Assembly (NCBI RefSeq): GCF_004114975.1
Contig: NZ_CP030052.1
Coordinates: forward strand, 682,001 to 746,000
Length of the DNA: 64,000 nt
DNA from: Bradyrhizobium guangdongense
GTDB taxonomy: Bacteria > Pseudomonadota > Alphaproteobacteria > Rhizobiales > Xanthobacteraceae
Direction of reading: 5' to 3'
A program made the position numbers and the translations under genes. Of the stretch, positions 8,875-18,367 are shown in pieces (position 1 is the stretch's first letter; the number at the start of each line of letters is the position of its first letter). The notes beneath the pieces were generated by a model. The model was not told where the DNA came from. It did not search any database and saw only the letters and a list, made by a program, of their open reading frames with translations.

Positions 8875-10739
8875 CCGAGCAGGTCTGTGATGTTCCGGCT
8901 TCAGGGCACAGCCACGCTCTGTCGCGCTTTGGTCTCGGTGCCATCGCCGAGATCATGGTGGCGATCGCGCTGGCGTTGCAGCTGGCCATCACGCTGCTCT
9001 CCGTGCTGATTCGCGAGGTGACGCCGTTCTCCATCCTGTCGGTGGACGAAACCGCAAAATTGTCGCTGAGCGTGATTGCCTTCATGGGCGGCGCCATCGC
9101 CTATCGGCGCGCCGAACATGCCTCGATCGAGGTCATCACAAAGCGTTTGACCCCGCACTGGCGACAGGTCCTGGGCTGCGTGGTCGACCTTGGGGTGCTG
9201 GTGACGGCGATATCCATCCTCCGGGGCAGCGCCTCGCTGTTCATGGTCCGTCTCGACGAGCATCTGCCGATCACGGGTTGGCCGACCGCCACCCTGGTCG
9301 TGCCGCTCGGGCTCGGGCTGCTGCTGATCGCCCTGACCGCCGCCGAGCGGCTCTTGGCAAAGCGCGGGCGACCGCTCCTGGTCGCGCTTGCCGCCGCTAC
9401 CGTGCTTGCCGGCTGCCTGTTCGCCGATGCCAGCCTCTTCACACAGACTTTCAGCTCGCGATATTCGCTGGTGGCGCTCTTGATCGTGCTGTTCGCCATG
9501 ATCGGCATCGGCATGCCGATCGGCTTCGCACTGATGGCGGGCTCGCTGATCTACCTCCTGGCCAACGACATTCCACTGGTCGCGATCGCGCAGAGCATGA
9601 TCGACGCCAACAGCAACTTCATCCTGCTGGCGTTACCGTTCTTCATCCTCGCCGGCGGTATCATGGATCAGGGCGGAATCAGCGTGCGCTTCGTGCGCTT
9701 TGCGATGTCGCTGGTCGGCCATTTCCGTGGCGGTCTGCTCCAGGTGGTGGTGATCACGACCTATCTCGTGTCGGGTATCTCCGGATCGAAAGCGGCCGAC
9801 GTGGTCGCCGTAGGATCCGTCATGCGGCGAGAGCTTGAAAGAACGGGCTACAAGCCCCAGGAATCCGCCGCGGCGCTGGCGGCATCGGCCGCAATGTCCG
9901 AGACGATCCCGCCGAGCATCGCGATGCTGATCCTCGGAACGGTGACACCGGTTTCGATCGGCACGCTGTTCGTCGCCGGTCTGATACCCGCGGCAGTGAT
10001 TGCCGTGATGCTCATGCTGCTGATCTATGTTTCCGCCCGCAACAGCGGTTTGTCCGCCAATCCCAAAGCGACCGCCGGAGAGCGAGCCAGGGCCGGCACG
10101 GACGCGTTGCTGCCGCTCGGCATGCCGGTCATCATGATCCTCGGCATCAAGTTCGGCTTCGCCACACCGACCGAAGTGTCCTCGATCGCCGTGCTGTATG
10201 GGCTTGTCCTCGCATCCGTGTTCTATCGCGCGCTCACGCTCAGGGCATGCGCCAGAATCCTGATTGAAGCCGGACGGCTGACAGGGATGGTTCTGTTCAT
10301 CGTCGCGGCCGCGGGCGCATTCGGCTGGGTGTTGACCGCCGCCGGGCTGAACGCGCATCTGAGCCAGGTCGTCGCGCTGCTCGGCAACAGCAAGTTGCTG
10401 TTTCTCCTGGGTTCGATCGCCCTGATCATCATCGTCGGGGCCTTGCTGGAGGGGTTGCCGGCGATCATCATCCTCGCACCCGTCCTGATGCCGATCGCCA
10501 ATCAACTCGGCATCGATTCCATTCATTATGCGATGGTAATCATCCTGTCGATCGGCGTAGGCGTCTTCATGCCGCCTGTCGGCATCGGCTTCTATATCGC
10601 TTGCGCTGTCGTACGCGCGGACATCGACCAGGCGTCGCGATCGATGGTGCCGTACCTCGTTGTGCTCTGTCTCGGCGTGCTGCTCATCGCCTATGTCCCC
10701 TGGTTTACGCACGCGCTGCCAAATCTGATCGGGAAGTGA
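8871..10739 (+). CDS. Fused TRAP transporter permease DctQM
   Basis: The 622-residue membrane protein joins the small four-helix DctQ subunit (residues about 20-165) to the large DctM channel subunit (about 200-620, some twelve helices) in one chain. DctM signatures are LALPFFILAGGIMD, SGISGSKAADVVAVGSVM and a late GVFMPPVGIGFYIACAVV. It couples sodium entry to uptake of the ligand caught by DctP. The start overlaps the dctP stop (ATGA), implying translational coupling. Fused QM proteins are common in alphaproteobacteria. Confidence 0.92.
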   Translation: MTEQVCDVPASGHSHALSRFGLGAIAEIMVAIALALQLAITLLSVLIREVTPFSILSVDETAKLSLSVIAFMGGAIAYRRAEHASIEVITKRLTPHWRQVLGCVVDLGVLVTAISILRGSASLFMVRLDEHLPITGWPTATLVVPLGLGLLLIALTAAERLLAKRGRPLLVALAAATVLAGCLFADASLFTQTFSSRYSLVALLIVLFAMIGIGMPIGFALMAGSLIYLLANDIPLVAIAQSMIDANSNFILLALPFFILAGGIMDQGGISVRFVRFAMSLVGHFRGGLLQVVVITTYLVSGISGSKAADVVAVGSVMRRELERTGYKPQESAAALAASAAMSETIPPSIAMLILGTVTPVSIGTLFVAGLIPAAVIAVMLMLLIYVSARNSGLSANPKATAGERARAGTDALLPLGMPVIMILGIKFGFATPTEVSSIAVLYGLVLASVFYRALTLRACARILIEAGRLTGMVLFIVAAAGAFGWVLTAAGLNAHLSQVVALLGNSKLLFLLGSIALIIIVGALLEGLPAIIILAPVLMPIANQLGIDSIHYAMVIILSIGVGVFMPPVGIGFYIACAVVRADIDQASRSMVPYLVVLCLGVLLIAYVPWFTHALPNLIGK

Positions 10740-10803
10740 GGCTCCGGACCGTCTGCCGCGGTCGAAGGTCTCGACGATGTCGTGCCAAGAAGAAAGAAGA
10801 ACG

Positions 10804-11643
10804 GTGACCCGGAGTTCTCAAGCAAGTTTCAAGACCATGCCGGGACGGACCGATACCCATTTCCATGTCTTCGGCCCGGAGGCCCGATATCCCTATCGGA
10901 CCGAGCTGACCTACGCGCCGCCTGCTGCAACACCCGCAGCCTATATGGCGTTGGCCGAGCGGCTTGGCATCGATCGTGCCGTCATCGTCCAGGCCAGCGT
11001 CTATGGATCGGATAACAGCCGGCAGCTCGATGCGATGCGCGAAATCGCAGGCGTGGAAACACGTGCAGTTGTCGTCGTCGATCCCGATGTCTCGGACGAA
11101 GAACTCGACGAGCTACACCACAAGGGCGCGAGAGGCGTGAGGTTCATTGCGACCCGGCCAGGCAGCTTGCCGCTCGCACAGCTGGAGCGAATTGCATCCC
11201 GGATTCGGCGATGGGGCTGGCATGTCGCGCTGATGCTCGACGGTCGCTCCATCGTCGCGCTTGAGGACCGGCTGCAAAAATTGCCGTGCCCCTTCGTGAT
11301 CGATCACCTGGCCGATCCCGACGCCCAAAAGGGAACGGAACAACCTGCTTTTCAGGCTCTCCTTCGGCTGCTCCGATCGGGCAATTGCTGGACGAAGATT
11401 TCGGCGCCGTATCACATGAATACCGCTGCACCGGCTTATGACGAGCTCGAGCCGCTCGTCGAAGCCTTATTGGCTGAGGCACCGGATCGTCTGCTGTGGG
11501 CGACCGACTGGCCGCATGCCGCAACGCATGGACCGACCCCTGACGCGACAGATCTCCTTTCGGCGCTTTATTCGTGGTGCGACGAAACCGTCCTGACCAA
11601 GATCATGGTTCGAAATCCGGCGGCTCTGTACGGATTTGGCTGA
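10804..11643 (+). CDS. Amidohydrolase-family protein, pyrone-dicarboxylate lactonase-like
   Basis: This is a TIM-barrel hydrolase of the amidohydrolase superfamily close to 2-pyrone-4,6-dicarboxylate lactonase (LigI). The N-terminal DTHFHVFG supplies the HxH motif, and WATDWPHA carries the C-terminal catalytic Asp. A GTG at 10804 with AAGAAG upstream is the likely start; an ATG at 10777 in the same frame is possible. It follows the permease and precedes the RraA-type lyase, an order reminiscent of the last steps of protocatechuate 4,5-cleavage, where lactone hydrolysis is followed by an aldolase. The real substrate is unknown. Confidence 0.8.
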   Translation: MTRSSQASFKTMPGRTDTHFHVFGPEARYPYRTELTYAPPAATPAAYMALAERLGIDRAVIVQASVYGSDNSRQLDAMREIAGVETRAVVVVDPDVSDEELDELHHKGARGVRFIATRPGSLPLAQLERIASRIRRWGWHVALMLDGRSIVALEDRLQKLPCPFVIDHLADPDAQKGTEQPAFQALLRLLRSGNCWTKISAPYHMNTAAPAYDELEPLVEALLAEAPDRLLWATDWPHAATHGPTPDATDLLSALYSWCDETVLTKIMVRNPAALYGFG

Positions 11644-11758
11644 TGCAATGCTCGATCATGACCGTTGGCAGATGCGGCTCGTGTGAGCACCCGAGGATGC
11701 GGCTCCGGGCAACTTGAAAACCCTTCGTACGTGAAGAACGCTTACAGAAAGAGGAAAC

Positions 11759-12466
11759 ATGCAGTCCGTCATCTACAAGCGCATTCCGCAATGCCCGGCA
11801 GACCTCCTGGCCGAGGTCGCAAAATATCCGGTCTCCGATTTGCACGAGGCACTCGGCCCGGTCGAGGGGCGCATGCAGCTCATGAGCTCGCGCATGCGGC
11901 CGATCGCGCCAGGCCAGCGGATCGCGGGCCAAGCCGTCACGTCGTATAATTTCCCTGGCGACAACCTCATGATCCATGCCGCCCTCAACGTCGCGCAGCG
12001 AGGCCAGGTGCTCGTCCTCGTCAACGGCGGTGGCGCGCACGGCTCGTTGTGGGGCGACGTGGCCGCGACCTTCGCCAAGCAGAAGGGGATTGCGGGCATC
12101 ATTGTCGATGGTCCGGCCCGGGATGTCGCTGCGCTGCGTGAGCTCGGCTCGCTGACCTGGTCGACGTCGATCTCCTCCAGTCATCCCGAAAAGCGCGGCC
12201 CCGGCGCGGTGAACGTGCCGATCGTTTGCGACGGCGTACGTGTGGATCCCGGTGACGTGATCGTCGCCGATGATGACGGGGCGCTCGCGATTCCGCTGCG
12301 CTCGCTCGAGCGTGCGGTGAAGGGCGCACGGGAGCGCAATCGGAAGGAGATCGAGCTGCGCGACCGTCTGAAGACCGGCTCGTCGTTGTTCGAGCTGCTG
12401 CAGATGGACAAGAACGTGCAGGCCGCCGGCGCTGAAATCAGGGATACTCTCTGGATTGACGGCTGA
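11759..12466 (+). CDS. RraA/HMG aldolase-family lyase
   Basis: The 235-residue protein has the RraA-like fold shared by 4-hydroxy-4-methyl-2-oxoglutarate and 4-carboxy-4-hydroxy-2-oxoadipate aldolases (ProA/LigK), which also decarboxylate oxaloacetate. The GGGAHGSLWGD loop and GIIVDGPARDV provide the residues that in the family bind pyruvate and a divalent metal (Arg followed by Asp). AGAGGAAAC precedes the ATG. It would cleave a C4 or C6 hydroxy-oxo acid to pyruvate as the last step of the pathway encoded here. It is convergent with the regulator gene, 24 bases apart. Confidence 0.82.
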   Translation: MQSVIYKRIPQCPADLLAEVAKYPVSDLHEALGPVEGRMQLMSSRMRPIAPGQRIAGQAVTSYNFPGDNLMIHAALNVAQRGQVLVLVNGGGAHGSLWGDVAATFAKQKGIAGIIVDGPARDVAALRELGSLTWSTSISSSHPEKRGPGAVNVPIVCDGVRVDPGDVIVADDDGALAIPLRSLERAVKGARERNRKEIELRDRLKTGSSLFELLQMDKNVQAAGAEIRDTLWIDG

Positions 12467-12490
12467 CCGGACGGCGTCCCTGGCGCGAGG

Positions 12491-13357
12491 TCATTTCTTG
12501 CGCCGCTTGCCGGTGTCGGCCCGCTCGGCAGAATCTTCTGCCGGCGGATATGGGCCGCGATAGCCGAGGATCTGCGAGATCTGTTCGGCGGCCTTGAAGG
12601 TCAGCCGCTCGATGTGCTCGCGCGCAAGCAGCAGGCGCGCGGTAGGGCCGGCGATCGTCACCGAGCAGCTGACGAGGCCGGCCTCGTCAAAACAGGGGCT
12701 CGCGATGCCGGTGGCGCCATCAATTATACCATTAGCGTCGACAACGACGCCGCGGTGACGGATTTCGGGGAACATGGCGACGAGTTCCTCTTTCGAGGAT
12801 GTGTCGTCCGTGAACTTTACAAACTTGGTCTGGGTCAGATACGCCGTCTGAACATTCTCTGGTAGGAATGCCAGCATCGCCTTTCCTGCGGCCGTACAAT
12901 ACAGCGGCCGCCGGTTGCCGATGCGGACCGCAAAGCGCAGCGGCTTTTCCGATTCGATGACATCGACGTAAGATATCTCGTGGCCCTCCTCGGAGAGGAC
13001 ACCGAGCAGGATCGTCTCCTCGGTCTCTCGTGCGAGCCGCTCCAGGACGGGACGCGCACATTTCGGGAACGATCGAGCCTGAGCCAGGCTCGCGCCAAGC
13101 TTGATCGCTTGATCGCCGAGAATGTAGTGGCCGTTGTCGCTGCGAGCATATCCCCCGCCTTCGAGCGCGCGCATGAGGCTGAAGACGCTCGTTTTCGGCA
13201 GTTTTAGGCGGTCACTGAGCTTTGCCAGCGTAAGACCTTCCGGTTCGGCCGCTAACGCCTGCAGGATATCCATCACCCGAAGCGCCGAACGAGGGCCGCT
13301 GAAGGCCCGTTCGGTTGTCCTCGCGTTGTTGGACATTTGTTCGTCGTGGCGTTTCAT
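12491..13357 (-). CDS. IclR-family transcriptional regulator
   Basis: Residues about 22-85 form the winged helix-turn-helix (LTLAKLSDRLKLPKTSVFSLMRAL), and about 100-265 form the IclR effector-binding domain, recognisable from YCTAAGKAMLAFL and FDEAGLVSCSVTIAGP. IclR proteins sense pathway acids and control adjacent catabolic operons. This one faces the RraA gene tail to tail and most likely regulates the divergent operons meeting at 6.3-6.5 kb. The C-terminal tail is basic (TGKRRKK). Confidence 0.88.
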   Translation of the reverse strand: MKRHDEQMSNNARTTERAFSGPRSALRVMDILQALAAEPEGLTLAKLSDRLKLPKTSVFSLMRALEGGGYARSDNGHYILGDQAIKLGASLAQARSFPKCARPVLERLARETEETILLGVLSEEGHEISYVDVIESEKPLRFAVRIGNRRPLYCTAAGKAMLAFLPENVQTAYLTQTKFVKFTDDTSSKEELVAMFPEIRHRGVVVDANGIIDGATGIASPCFDEAGLVSCSVTIAGPTARLLLAREHIERLTFKAAEQISQILGYRGPYPPAEDSAERADTGKRRKK

Positions 13358-13759
13358 CGGTTGATCTTACTTTCATTATTCCTGTCATTCGATTAGCCAG
13401 AGCGCAAGCAGCCCAAGCGAGCATCAGTTGAGGGTCCAGATAGACCGTTCTAACAGCTATAGGTTATACTCCACGCAGCCGACCGCGACGCGGCTGGCCG
13501 TTGTCTACCCATGTCATCGCCAATGGGGCGGATTGGGCTCAGGTGCTGAAAGAATATGAAGATCTCCCCAGCCATGCCTCGCTAGGTCCGTTTAATCGGC
13601 GTGGAACGAGAAGCGCACGAGCGCAAGCTCCGACTGCACGACCCTCGGATGCGTATCGAGGGTCAGAGCCGAGCCACATTGCGGATGAAGCCGTCGGTCC
13701 TGTTAGGATGTGAGAGCAGGGCCGGGGGGCTGAACGGAAAAAGATCAGTCTTGATAAAA
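13358..13759. other. Intergenic stretch without recognisable gene
   Basis: Apart from the upstream region of the IclR gene, nothing here resembles a gene. Short open frames have no family features. Confidence 0.4.
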
Positions 13760-13875
13760 CAGCCTTCCCCCTATGCGTAGGCTCTGCCCAGAATTACTTC
13801 TGGACTTCACCGGGCGGTTGCCCGGTCCTGGGCCAGTTCCGCAGCATTCCATGCTTATCCGGGGCGGCCCCGAAA
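13760..13875. other. Run of four strong hairpins, possible structured RNA
   Basis: Four inverted repeats follow each other: AGCCT/AGGCT near 13761-13782, CCAGAA/TTCTGG at about 13789-13804, ACCGGGC/GCCCGGT with a four-base GGTT loop at about 13809-13826, and CGGGGC/GCCCCG near 13860-13872. No open frame explains them and there is no T-run to make a simple terminator. I do not recognise a known RNA family. Confidence 0.3.
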
Positions 13876-14018
13876 GTCTCACCTTGCATTGAGCTACTTG
13901 ACCCCGGGGAGGGGACCCCAGCCAACCGGAACTTCAGTATTTTCGTTTATTTCACTTGTTGCGTTTATTTCGAATATAGCCTACATACAATGCCGTACCG
14001 AGGAGAACAACGATTACG

Positions 14019-14471
14019 ATGCCAGCCTACGCCGAAGAGCTGGGAGGTACTCGCCTGCCTTCCGCGAGCGAGAAGGCGGCAGCCAACCAGCTTCGTCAAA
14101 TACTCGCGTCGCATGCGACTGGGGATGCCAAGCTACGCGTGCTCGACGATGCTCAAAAGGCTGCTGAGATAACCTTGTCGCCGGCCCTGTCGAGCCTCTT
14201 AATGGAATTGCTTCGGCACATCGGCCGCGGCGATGCGGTGACCCTTGTGCCTGTGCATGAGATGTTGACCACACAGCAAGCTGCCGACATCCTAAATGTC
14301 TCACGTCCGTTTCTGGTTTCTCTGCTAGAGAAGAACGAAATTCAGCACGTGACAGTGGGGCGTCATCGCAGGATTAGGGCAGAGGATCTATTCGCCTATA
14401 AGCGCACGCGTGATGAGAAGCGAGGCAACGCGCTTGCGAATCTCGCCGAGCTGGACGCGGAGCATCTGTAA
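14019..14471 (+). CDS. Excisionase-type HTH antitoxin of a PIN-toxin pair
   Basis: The 150-residue protein has a C-terminal MerR/excisionase helix-turn-helix ([21 protein letters not shown], then [19 protein letters not shown]) and a helical N-terminal half. Proteins of this shape are usual antitoxins of PIN-domain ribonuclease toxins, binding their own promoter. The reading frame is complete. Three bases after its stop begins the remnant of the toxin gene. With the toxin truncated, this antitoxin is probably an orphan. Confidence 0.75.
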   Translation: MPAYAEELGGTRLPSASEKAAANQLRQILASHATGDAKLRVLDDAQKAAEITLSPALSSLLMELLRHIGRGDAVTLVPVHEMLTTQQAADILNVSRPFLVSLLEKNEIQHVTVGRHRRIRAEDLFAYKRTRDEKRGNALANLAELDAEHL

Positions 14472-14473
14472 GC

Positions 14474-14575
14474 TTGTTTGCGAATCGTTTCACCGCATTC
14501 GTCGATGCGTGCTCCCTTGCGAGTGCCCTCAAAAATAGACTGGCCTCAGGCAGCACAATTTTGATGCAGCTCTGA
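14474..14575 (+). pseudogene. PIN-domain toxin, truncated after about 26 residues
   Basis: The short frame LFANRFTAFVDACSLASAL is the start of a PIN-domain ribonuclease; the Asp in FVDACSLA is the first metal-binding residue. A TTG at 14474 is a plausible start. Homology ends where a 56-base repeat (14555-14610) begins, and the frame stops in it. The remaining catalytic acidic residues are missing, so it cannot be an active nuclease. Confidence 0.7.
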
Positions 14576-14610
14576 TTTCGGATATTCCAAAATGAAGGTT
14601 GTGCAAATCA
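14555..14610 (+). repeat. 56-bp direct repeat, copy A
   Basis: This segment matches 19391-19446 in the same orientation over 56 bases with a moderate number of mismatches. Both contain ACAATTT, TGATGCA, TTCGGATATT, AATGAAGGTT and AATCAA in the same order. It interrupts the PIN toxin gene on its left side. Confidence 0.6.
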
Positions 14611-15024
14611 ACGAAAGCTGACTGAGATCAATCGCCTGCGTGTAAAACGACCCGCTGGCTGTCTCCTGCACTCGCGCCACTCTCGGTCTCTGCGCCGAAC
14701 TAGCGCTATCAAAGGCAGTATTCCCGCGACTGGACCACCGATAGATCATCGCTTCCAACTGCCCGCGAAGGTCAATCGAATGCTCTGCGTATTCAGCCCG
14801 ACTGTGATCGCACCATCGGCTCTGCAGCGTGCGCGTCCGATACCTCGCCTGCTGAGGGCCCACCAGCCTCTGCTTTAGGGCGGGGAGTGTTGCGCTCCGT
14901 CTCCACGGCCTGGTTGCAAAGCAGGACGCGTGTCTGCAGACCGGAAACCTCAAACCAAGGCATCTTCTATGGAATTGGAAGCACGGTGATTCTGATTTTC
15001 GTGGTGAGTCCGGGAGAATGCCGT
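14611..15024. other. Non-coding leader upstream of the effector gene
   Basis: No open frame with coding character was found. It lies between repeat copy A and the candidate tts box. Confidence 0.4.
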
Positions 15025-15054
15025 TCGTCAGCTGATCGTCAGCCAAGCCGTCTA
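15025..15054 (+). promoter_or_regulatory. Candidate tts box (TtsI-binding promoter)
   Basis: The 30-base element reads GTCAGCT, two bases, TCG, two bases, AGC and ends in CCA-A-GCC and TA. These are the conserved positions of the rhizobial tts box bound by the type III secretion regulator TtsI. It ends 42 bases before the ATG of a large gene of effector type, the usual arrangement. Such genes are switched on by host flavonoids through NodD and TtsI. Confidence 0.7.
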
Positions 15055-15096
15055 TCTAATTAGGCTTCACGTTCTCGCCTGGATCGGAGTTAGAAT

Positions 15097-17370
15097 ATGA
15101 CGGGTATTGGCCGGCCTGGCAAATCGCTCGTTGGGGCTCCCGGAGCCGACAGCACTTGGGACTCGAGCAGTTTGCGTTCAGAATCGAGTCTCGCCGCTGG
15201 GGAGGGCGGCCAATCCTTCTATTCCATCGTGGAGCGAATGCGCTCTTGGCCTCAGGATAGAGCGGCGTTGGTCGGCAGCCAGCCGCGAACTTCGGATATG
15301 GCAGTCCCCATTTCATCGACGGGTGACGAGATCAAGGCAACAAAGCGACAAATGGAAAGCCTGCTCTCGGAAGTTGGCGCTCGCAGTAAGGCGGCCATGC
15401 AAGCGCGGAGCTCGTCAGAGGCACAAGAGCTGATCGACAAGCTCATCCAGGTCGGCTCAAAAGTTCTGGAGTACTACGCCAGCCTGCCCCAGCACGAGGC
15501 GCGCAGGATTCTGTCTGACGATCAGGCTCGCGGTCTCCGGGACGAGGTGCTCCATGCGGCGGAGCAATGTAACGCTCTGGCCACCCCGACCATCTACGCC
15601 TTGGAGCAGAGCAGGAAAAGTGCAACCGTCGTGCTCCAACGGATGCTATCCAACACTCCCTCTGACCTACTGAACCGAGCGGTTTCCGGCGTAGCAAACC
15701 GCTATGCGGACTGCATGGAGTGGTGGGGAAAGAAGGCGTTGCGTTCGGAACGGATGCAATGCGTCTGCGCCGCTACTGCTAATTTACCCAATGTAACGGC
15801 CCAAAAGCGGCAGGCCGACGAGGCCGCACTGCGGCTGCACAGCGGTTGGGCACTGCACACCAAGTGCATGCATCTGCAATCGCAGGTCGCTCTCGCACAA
15901 ATCATGATTGAGCCTCTCGAAAGCACGTTCGACCCAGCCACGAGGGAAATCCTCATGGCCGAGAACGGACGGGCTCGCCTGCTCGGCACTTTCATCGATG
16001 ACGTTTTTCCGGCATTCATATCGACAAAGGACGCAGTTCTACAGAGCCAAGGACGCGCACTCGACGCGGCGCACTGCGCGGTCCTGGAAGGAGTTATGGA
16101 GCGGCTTTCTGAATTTGCGTTGGGAGTGCACAACCTCGTTTCAAAGCTAAGGGGTCAGGGGACCGGTGACGACCTGCCATTGAAACTGTTGCATCAGATC
16201 GTGGAAAGCGCGTGGGTCACTGCACACGACGTTATGCGGCTGCTGGATCTACAGCCCAAAACGTCGGCCATCAATTCACCGGCGGTCGAAGCAGGGGCTG
16301 CGAAGCCGGCCAACGCTACGCGAGAGGCTGTAGCGGCCGAAGGCACTTCTGCGCGCAGGAAGGGTAAAGCCAAACGTACACCGAGCACTCTCGCCGGGAG
16401 TTCGGCACGCGACGGGACGCAGCTGCAGATCGCTACAACCGACAAAGCCACGGCGCCAGCAGCCAAAGTTGTGGTGCTCTCGGATCTGGGTACGAAGAAG
16501 CTCGTGAGCGCGGAAGAGGCGCATGCGAGGGCGACATCCTCGGCGACGGCACACTTGGCGATCTGGCAGGCCCCGCCATCAATGGAGACGCTGGCGCGCC
16601 TACTCGAGCGGTTGGACGCACTTTTGCAGTTTGATCTGGCTGGTCAGCAACGGGCCGTCTCGCAAGCCCGCCAAATGAAGCCCGAGGACGCCGACCACGT
16701 TGTGGATGCCGTGATCGAGCGCCTGCAGACCCAGGCCGCCGAAATGCAGGCTTGTGAGGGTTCGCTCGCGGAGCCTGGTCGACGTATCCTACTCACGCCA
16801 ACGCAAGTGCCCGAGGTGCATGGCAAGCTAGTCCGACTCAAGATGATGCGGGCCGAGGCGCAGGGGCTCGCCAAGACTTTGGACGAGCGAAGGGCATTGA
16901 CTAGGATTGAATGCATGAAGACCTACGGCTTTCCGTCGCAGAAGTACCTTGAACAGTTGCGCGCGGCCGGGGAGTTGGCGCCTGCCGATCTACCGCGCGC
17001 GTTAAAGGGCGAGCCAGGGGTGCTGTTTCAGGTTAAGCTGCAACCCAAGGCGCTGCGCAATGGTGCAATGCCGAGCCCCATGTGGGTTCACATCCATACG
17101 AAGCGACCGGTACATACGGGCCAGTTGGCGACGCTGGATGACGCCGACTTCGCCGCTTGCCACGTCAAGTCCAACGAACAACGCGGCTATAATCAGCAGT
17201 GGCAGAACGCCCGGGCGGCGACGGGCTGCGAAAACGTCGTGATTCACCGCGGCAAGCTCACGCCTGCGTTCTGTAAGTCCTTGTTGGCCACAGTGCGTAG
17301 TGACATCCCACCCTATCGGCTTGCCGAGGCGGAGCAACTGTCAACGCAGGCCGCTCGACTTGGGATCTAG
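15097..17370 (+). CDS. Probable type III secreted effector, 757 residues
   Basis: The gene lies just behind a tts box, with GGAG seven bases before the ATG. The N-terminal 50 residues are rich in Ser and Gly and have no hydrophobic signal, as in T3SS substrates. The rest is mostly helical with a low-complexity Ala/Lys/Ser linker at about residues 385-470. The C-terminal part (PMWVHIHTKRP, then FAACHVKSNEQRGYN and VVIHRGKLTP) reminds me of XopP/HLK effectors of Xanthomonas and Ralstonia, but this is from memory and uncertain. It would act inside legume cells. No catalytic motif is evident. Confidence 0.65.
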   Translation: MTGIGRPGKSLVGAPGADSTWDSSSLRSESSLAAGEGGQSFYSIVERMRSWPQDRAALVGSQPRTSDMAVPISSTGDEIKATKRQMESLLSEVGARSKAAMQARSSSEAQELIDKLIQVGSKVLEYYASLPQHEARRILSDDQARGLRDEVLHAAEQCNALATPTIYALEQSRKSATVVLQRMLSNTPSDLLNRAVSGVANRYADCMEWWGKKALRSERMQCVCAATANLPNVTAQKRQADEAALRLHSGWALHTKCMHLQSQVALAQIMIEPLESTFDPATREILMAENGRARLLGTFIDDVFPAFISTKDAVLQSQGRALDAAHCAVLEGVMERLSEFALGVHNLVSKLRGQGTGDDLPLKLLHQIVESAWVTAHDVMRLLDLQPKTSAINSPAVEAGAAKPANATREAVAAEGTSARRKGKAKRTPSTLAGSSARDGTQLQIATTDKATAPAAKVVVLSDLGTKKLVSAEEAHARATSSATAHLAIWQAPPSMETLARLLERLDALLQFDLAGQQRAVSQARQMKPEDADHVVDAVIERLQTQAAEMQACEGSLAEPGRRILLTPTQVPEVHGKLVRLKMMRAEAQGLAKTLDERRALTRIECMKTYGFPSQKYLEQLRAAGELAPADLPRALKGEPGVLFQVKLQPKALRNGAMPSPMWVHIHTKRPVHTGQLATLDDADFAACHVKSNEQRGYNQQWQNARAATGCENVVIHRGKLTPAFCKSLLATVRSDIPPYRLAEAEQLSTQAARLGI

Positions 17371-17633
17371 GGGCTTTAACGGTAGAGTACCGAGTGGCGA
17401 CATCATTGGTCAGACCAGGAAATCCGAAGCCAGTGGGCCGTAATCGGGGTCGTGGGCCTACAAGCTGGCCGGCGACAGCTTGCGCGCGACTGTCCGGTCT
17501 GGCCGCAGCGATTGGAAGGAGACAAACTGAGCGTCGGGCGCACCCTTTCGCCGACGCGGACGATCAGCCCGCGTAAGTAGGTCAGGCAGGCTTTGTTGCA
17601 GCGAGTCGCCAGCGCGATGTTTCGACAGGAGAT

Positions 17634-17855
17634 TTGGTACAAGTGTTGCAGGTACGAGGTGAGGTCTTCGATGCGGAAATTCTTTCGGTGTTGGGAAAGA
17701 TCTATGATGAAGCGGTGGCGGCGCTGCCTGCAAGTATGCGAACTCCCGTCAATCGAACAGAGCTTGCCAAGCTGGTACTTAGGCGCACGGCCGCTGGTGA
17801 GGCCGAACTGGCTCTCCTAAGAAGGCTAACGGTGGCTATTGCGCCAGTCGCTTAG
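17634..17855 (+). CDS. Small hypothetical protein, about 73 residues
   Basis: The frame encodes a short helical protein (FDAEILSVLGKIYDEAVAAL, then RTELAKLVLRRTAAGEAEL) that resembles small hypothetical proteins seen in bradyrhizobia. It starts with TTG or GTG and lacks a convincing ribosome site. It may be a remnant of a longer gene. No function can be given. Confidence 0.35.
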   Translation: MVQVLQVRGEVFDAEILSVLGKIYDEAVAALPASMRTPVNRTELAKLVLRRTAAGEAELALLRRLTVAIAPVA

Positions 17856-17904
17856 GCGAGCAGCGGTTGAATGCCTCTACTTGAATTCCAGAACTATAAC
17901 CGCG

Positions 17905-18283
17905 TTACCACGGCCGGCGCAGGTCTTCGAAGATCCGGATCAACGTCAGCTGTTCACGAGCCGGTTTAGCATCGTTCGCCGCGAGCAGTCCGTCAAGCTC
18001 TACTGGCCATCCTCCCAGCTTTGGCCGCGGCTGCACTTGGCGGTCAAACTCGAAGGAGGTCTCCCCAGACCTCAGTACCTTTCGGACCGTGTTCCGCGAC
18101 ACCTTCGGGTCACAGGCGATCTCCTTGATCGTCTTGCCTCTGATGAAGTGCTCACGCCGTATTCGCGCAATCGTCTCCATGACCAGCATCGCCGACCACC
18201 TGCTTCATTCCAAAGCAGGCAGCGCAACAGCCCAACTGGGTCAATGTTGGGCGCGATCCCGGCTTAGGGGGGCAATATTGCAG
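17905..18283 (-). mobile_element. IS21-family remnant with 5' part of istA
   Basis: From 18189 down to 17905 the minus strand encodes the N-terminus of an IS21 IstA transposase: METIARIRREHFIRGKTIKE, then VSRNTVRKVLRSG (helix-turn-helix) and a stop after LIRIFEDLRRPW. The catalytic core and istB are absent. Upstream (18200-18283) lies sequence like an IS21 left end, finishing near TTGCA at about 18280. The element is dead. Confidence 0.75.
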
Positions 18284-18367
18284 ACGATGACGTAATTGCG
18301 GTCGCGCCCGCGGCACGAAAGGTCCACTATCTTCAAGCCCTCCACCATCTTACGAATCGGAGGGGCT

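Noticed and set aside
9633..10712. A 359-residue minus-strand frame over dctQM
   Set aside because: Asp/His/Gln/Arg-rich shadow of a membrane protein gene.
14546..15046. A 166-residue minus-strand frame before the effector
   Set aside because: No ribosome site or domain; it spans the repeat and the tts box, so a regulatory reading is better.
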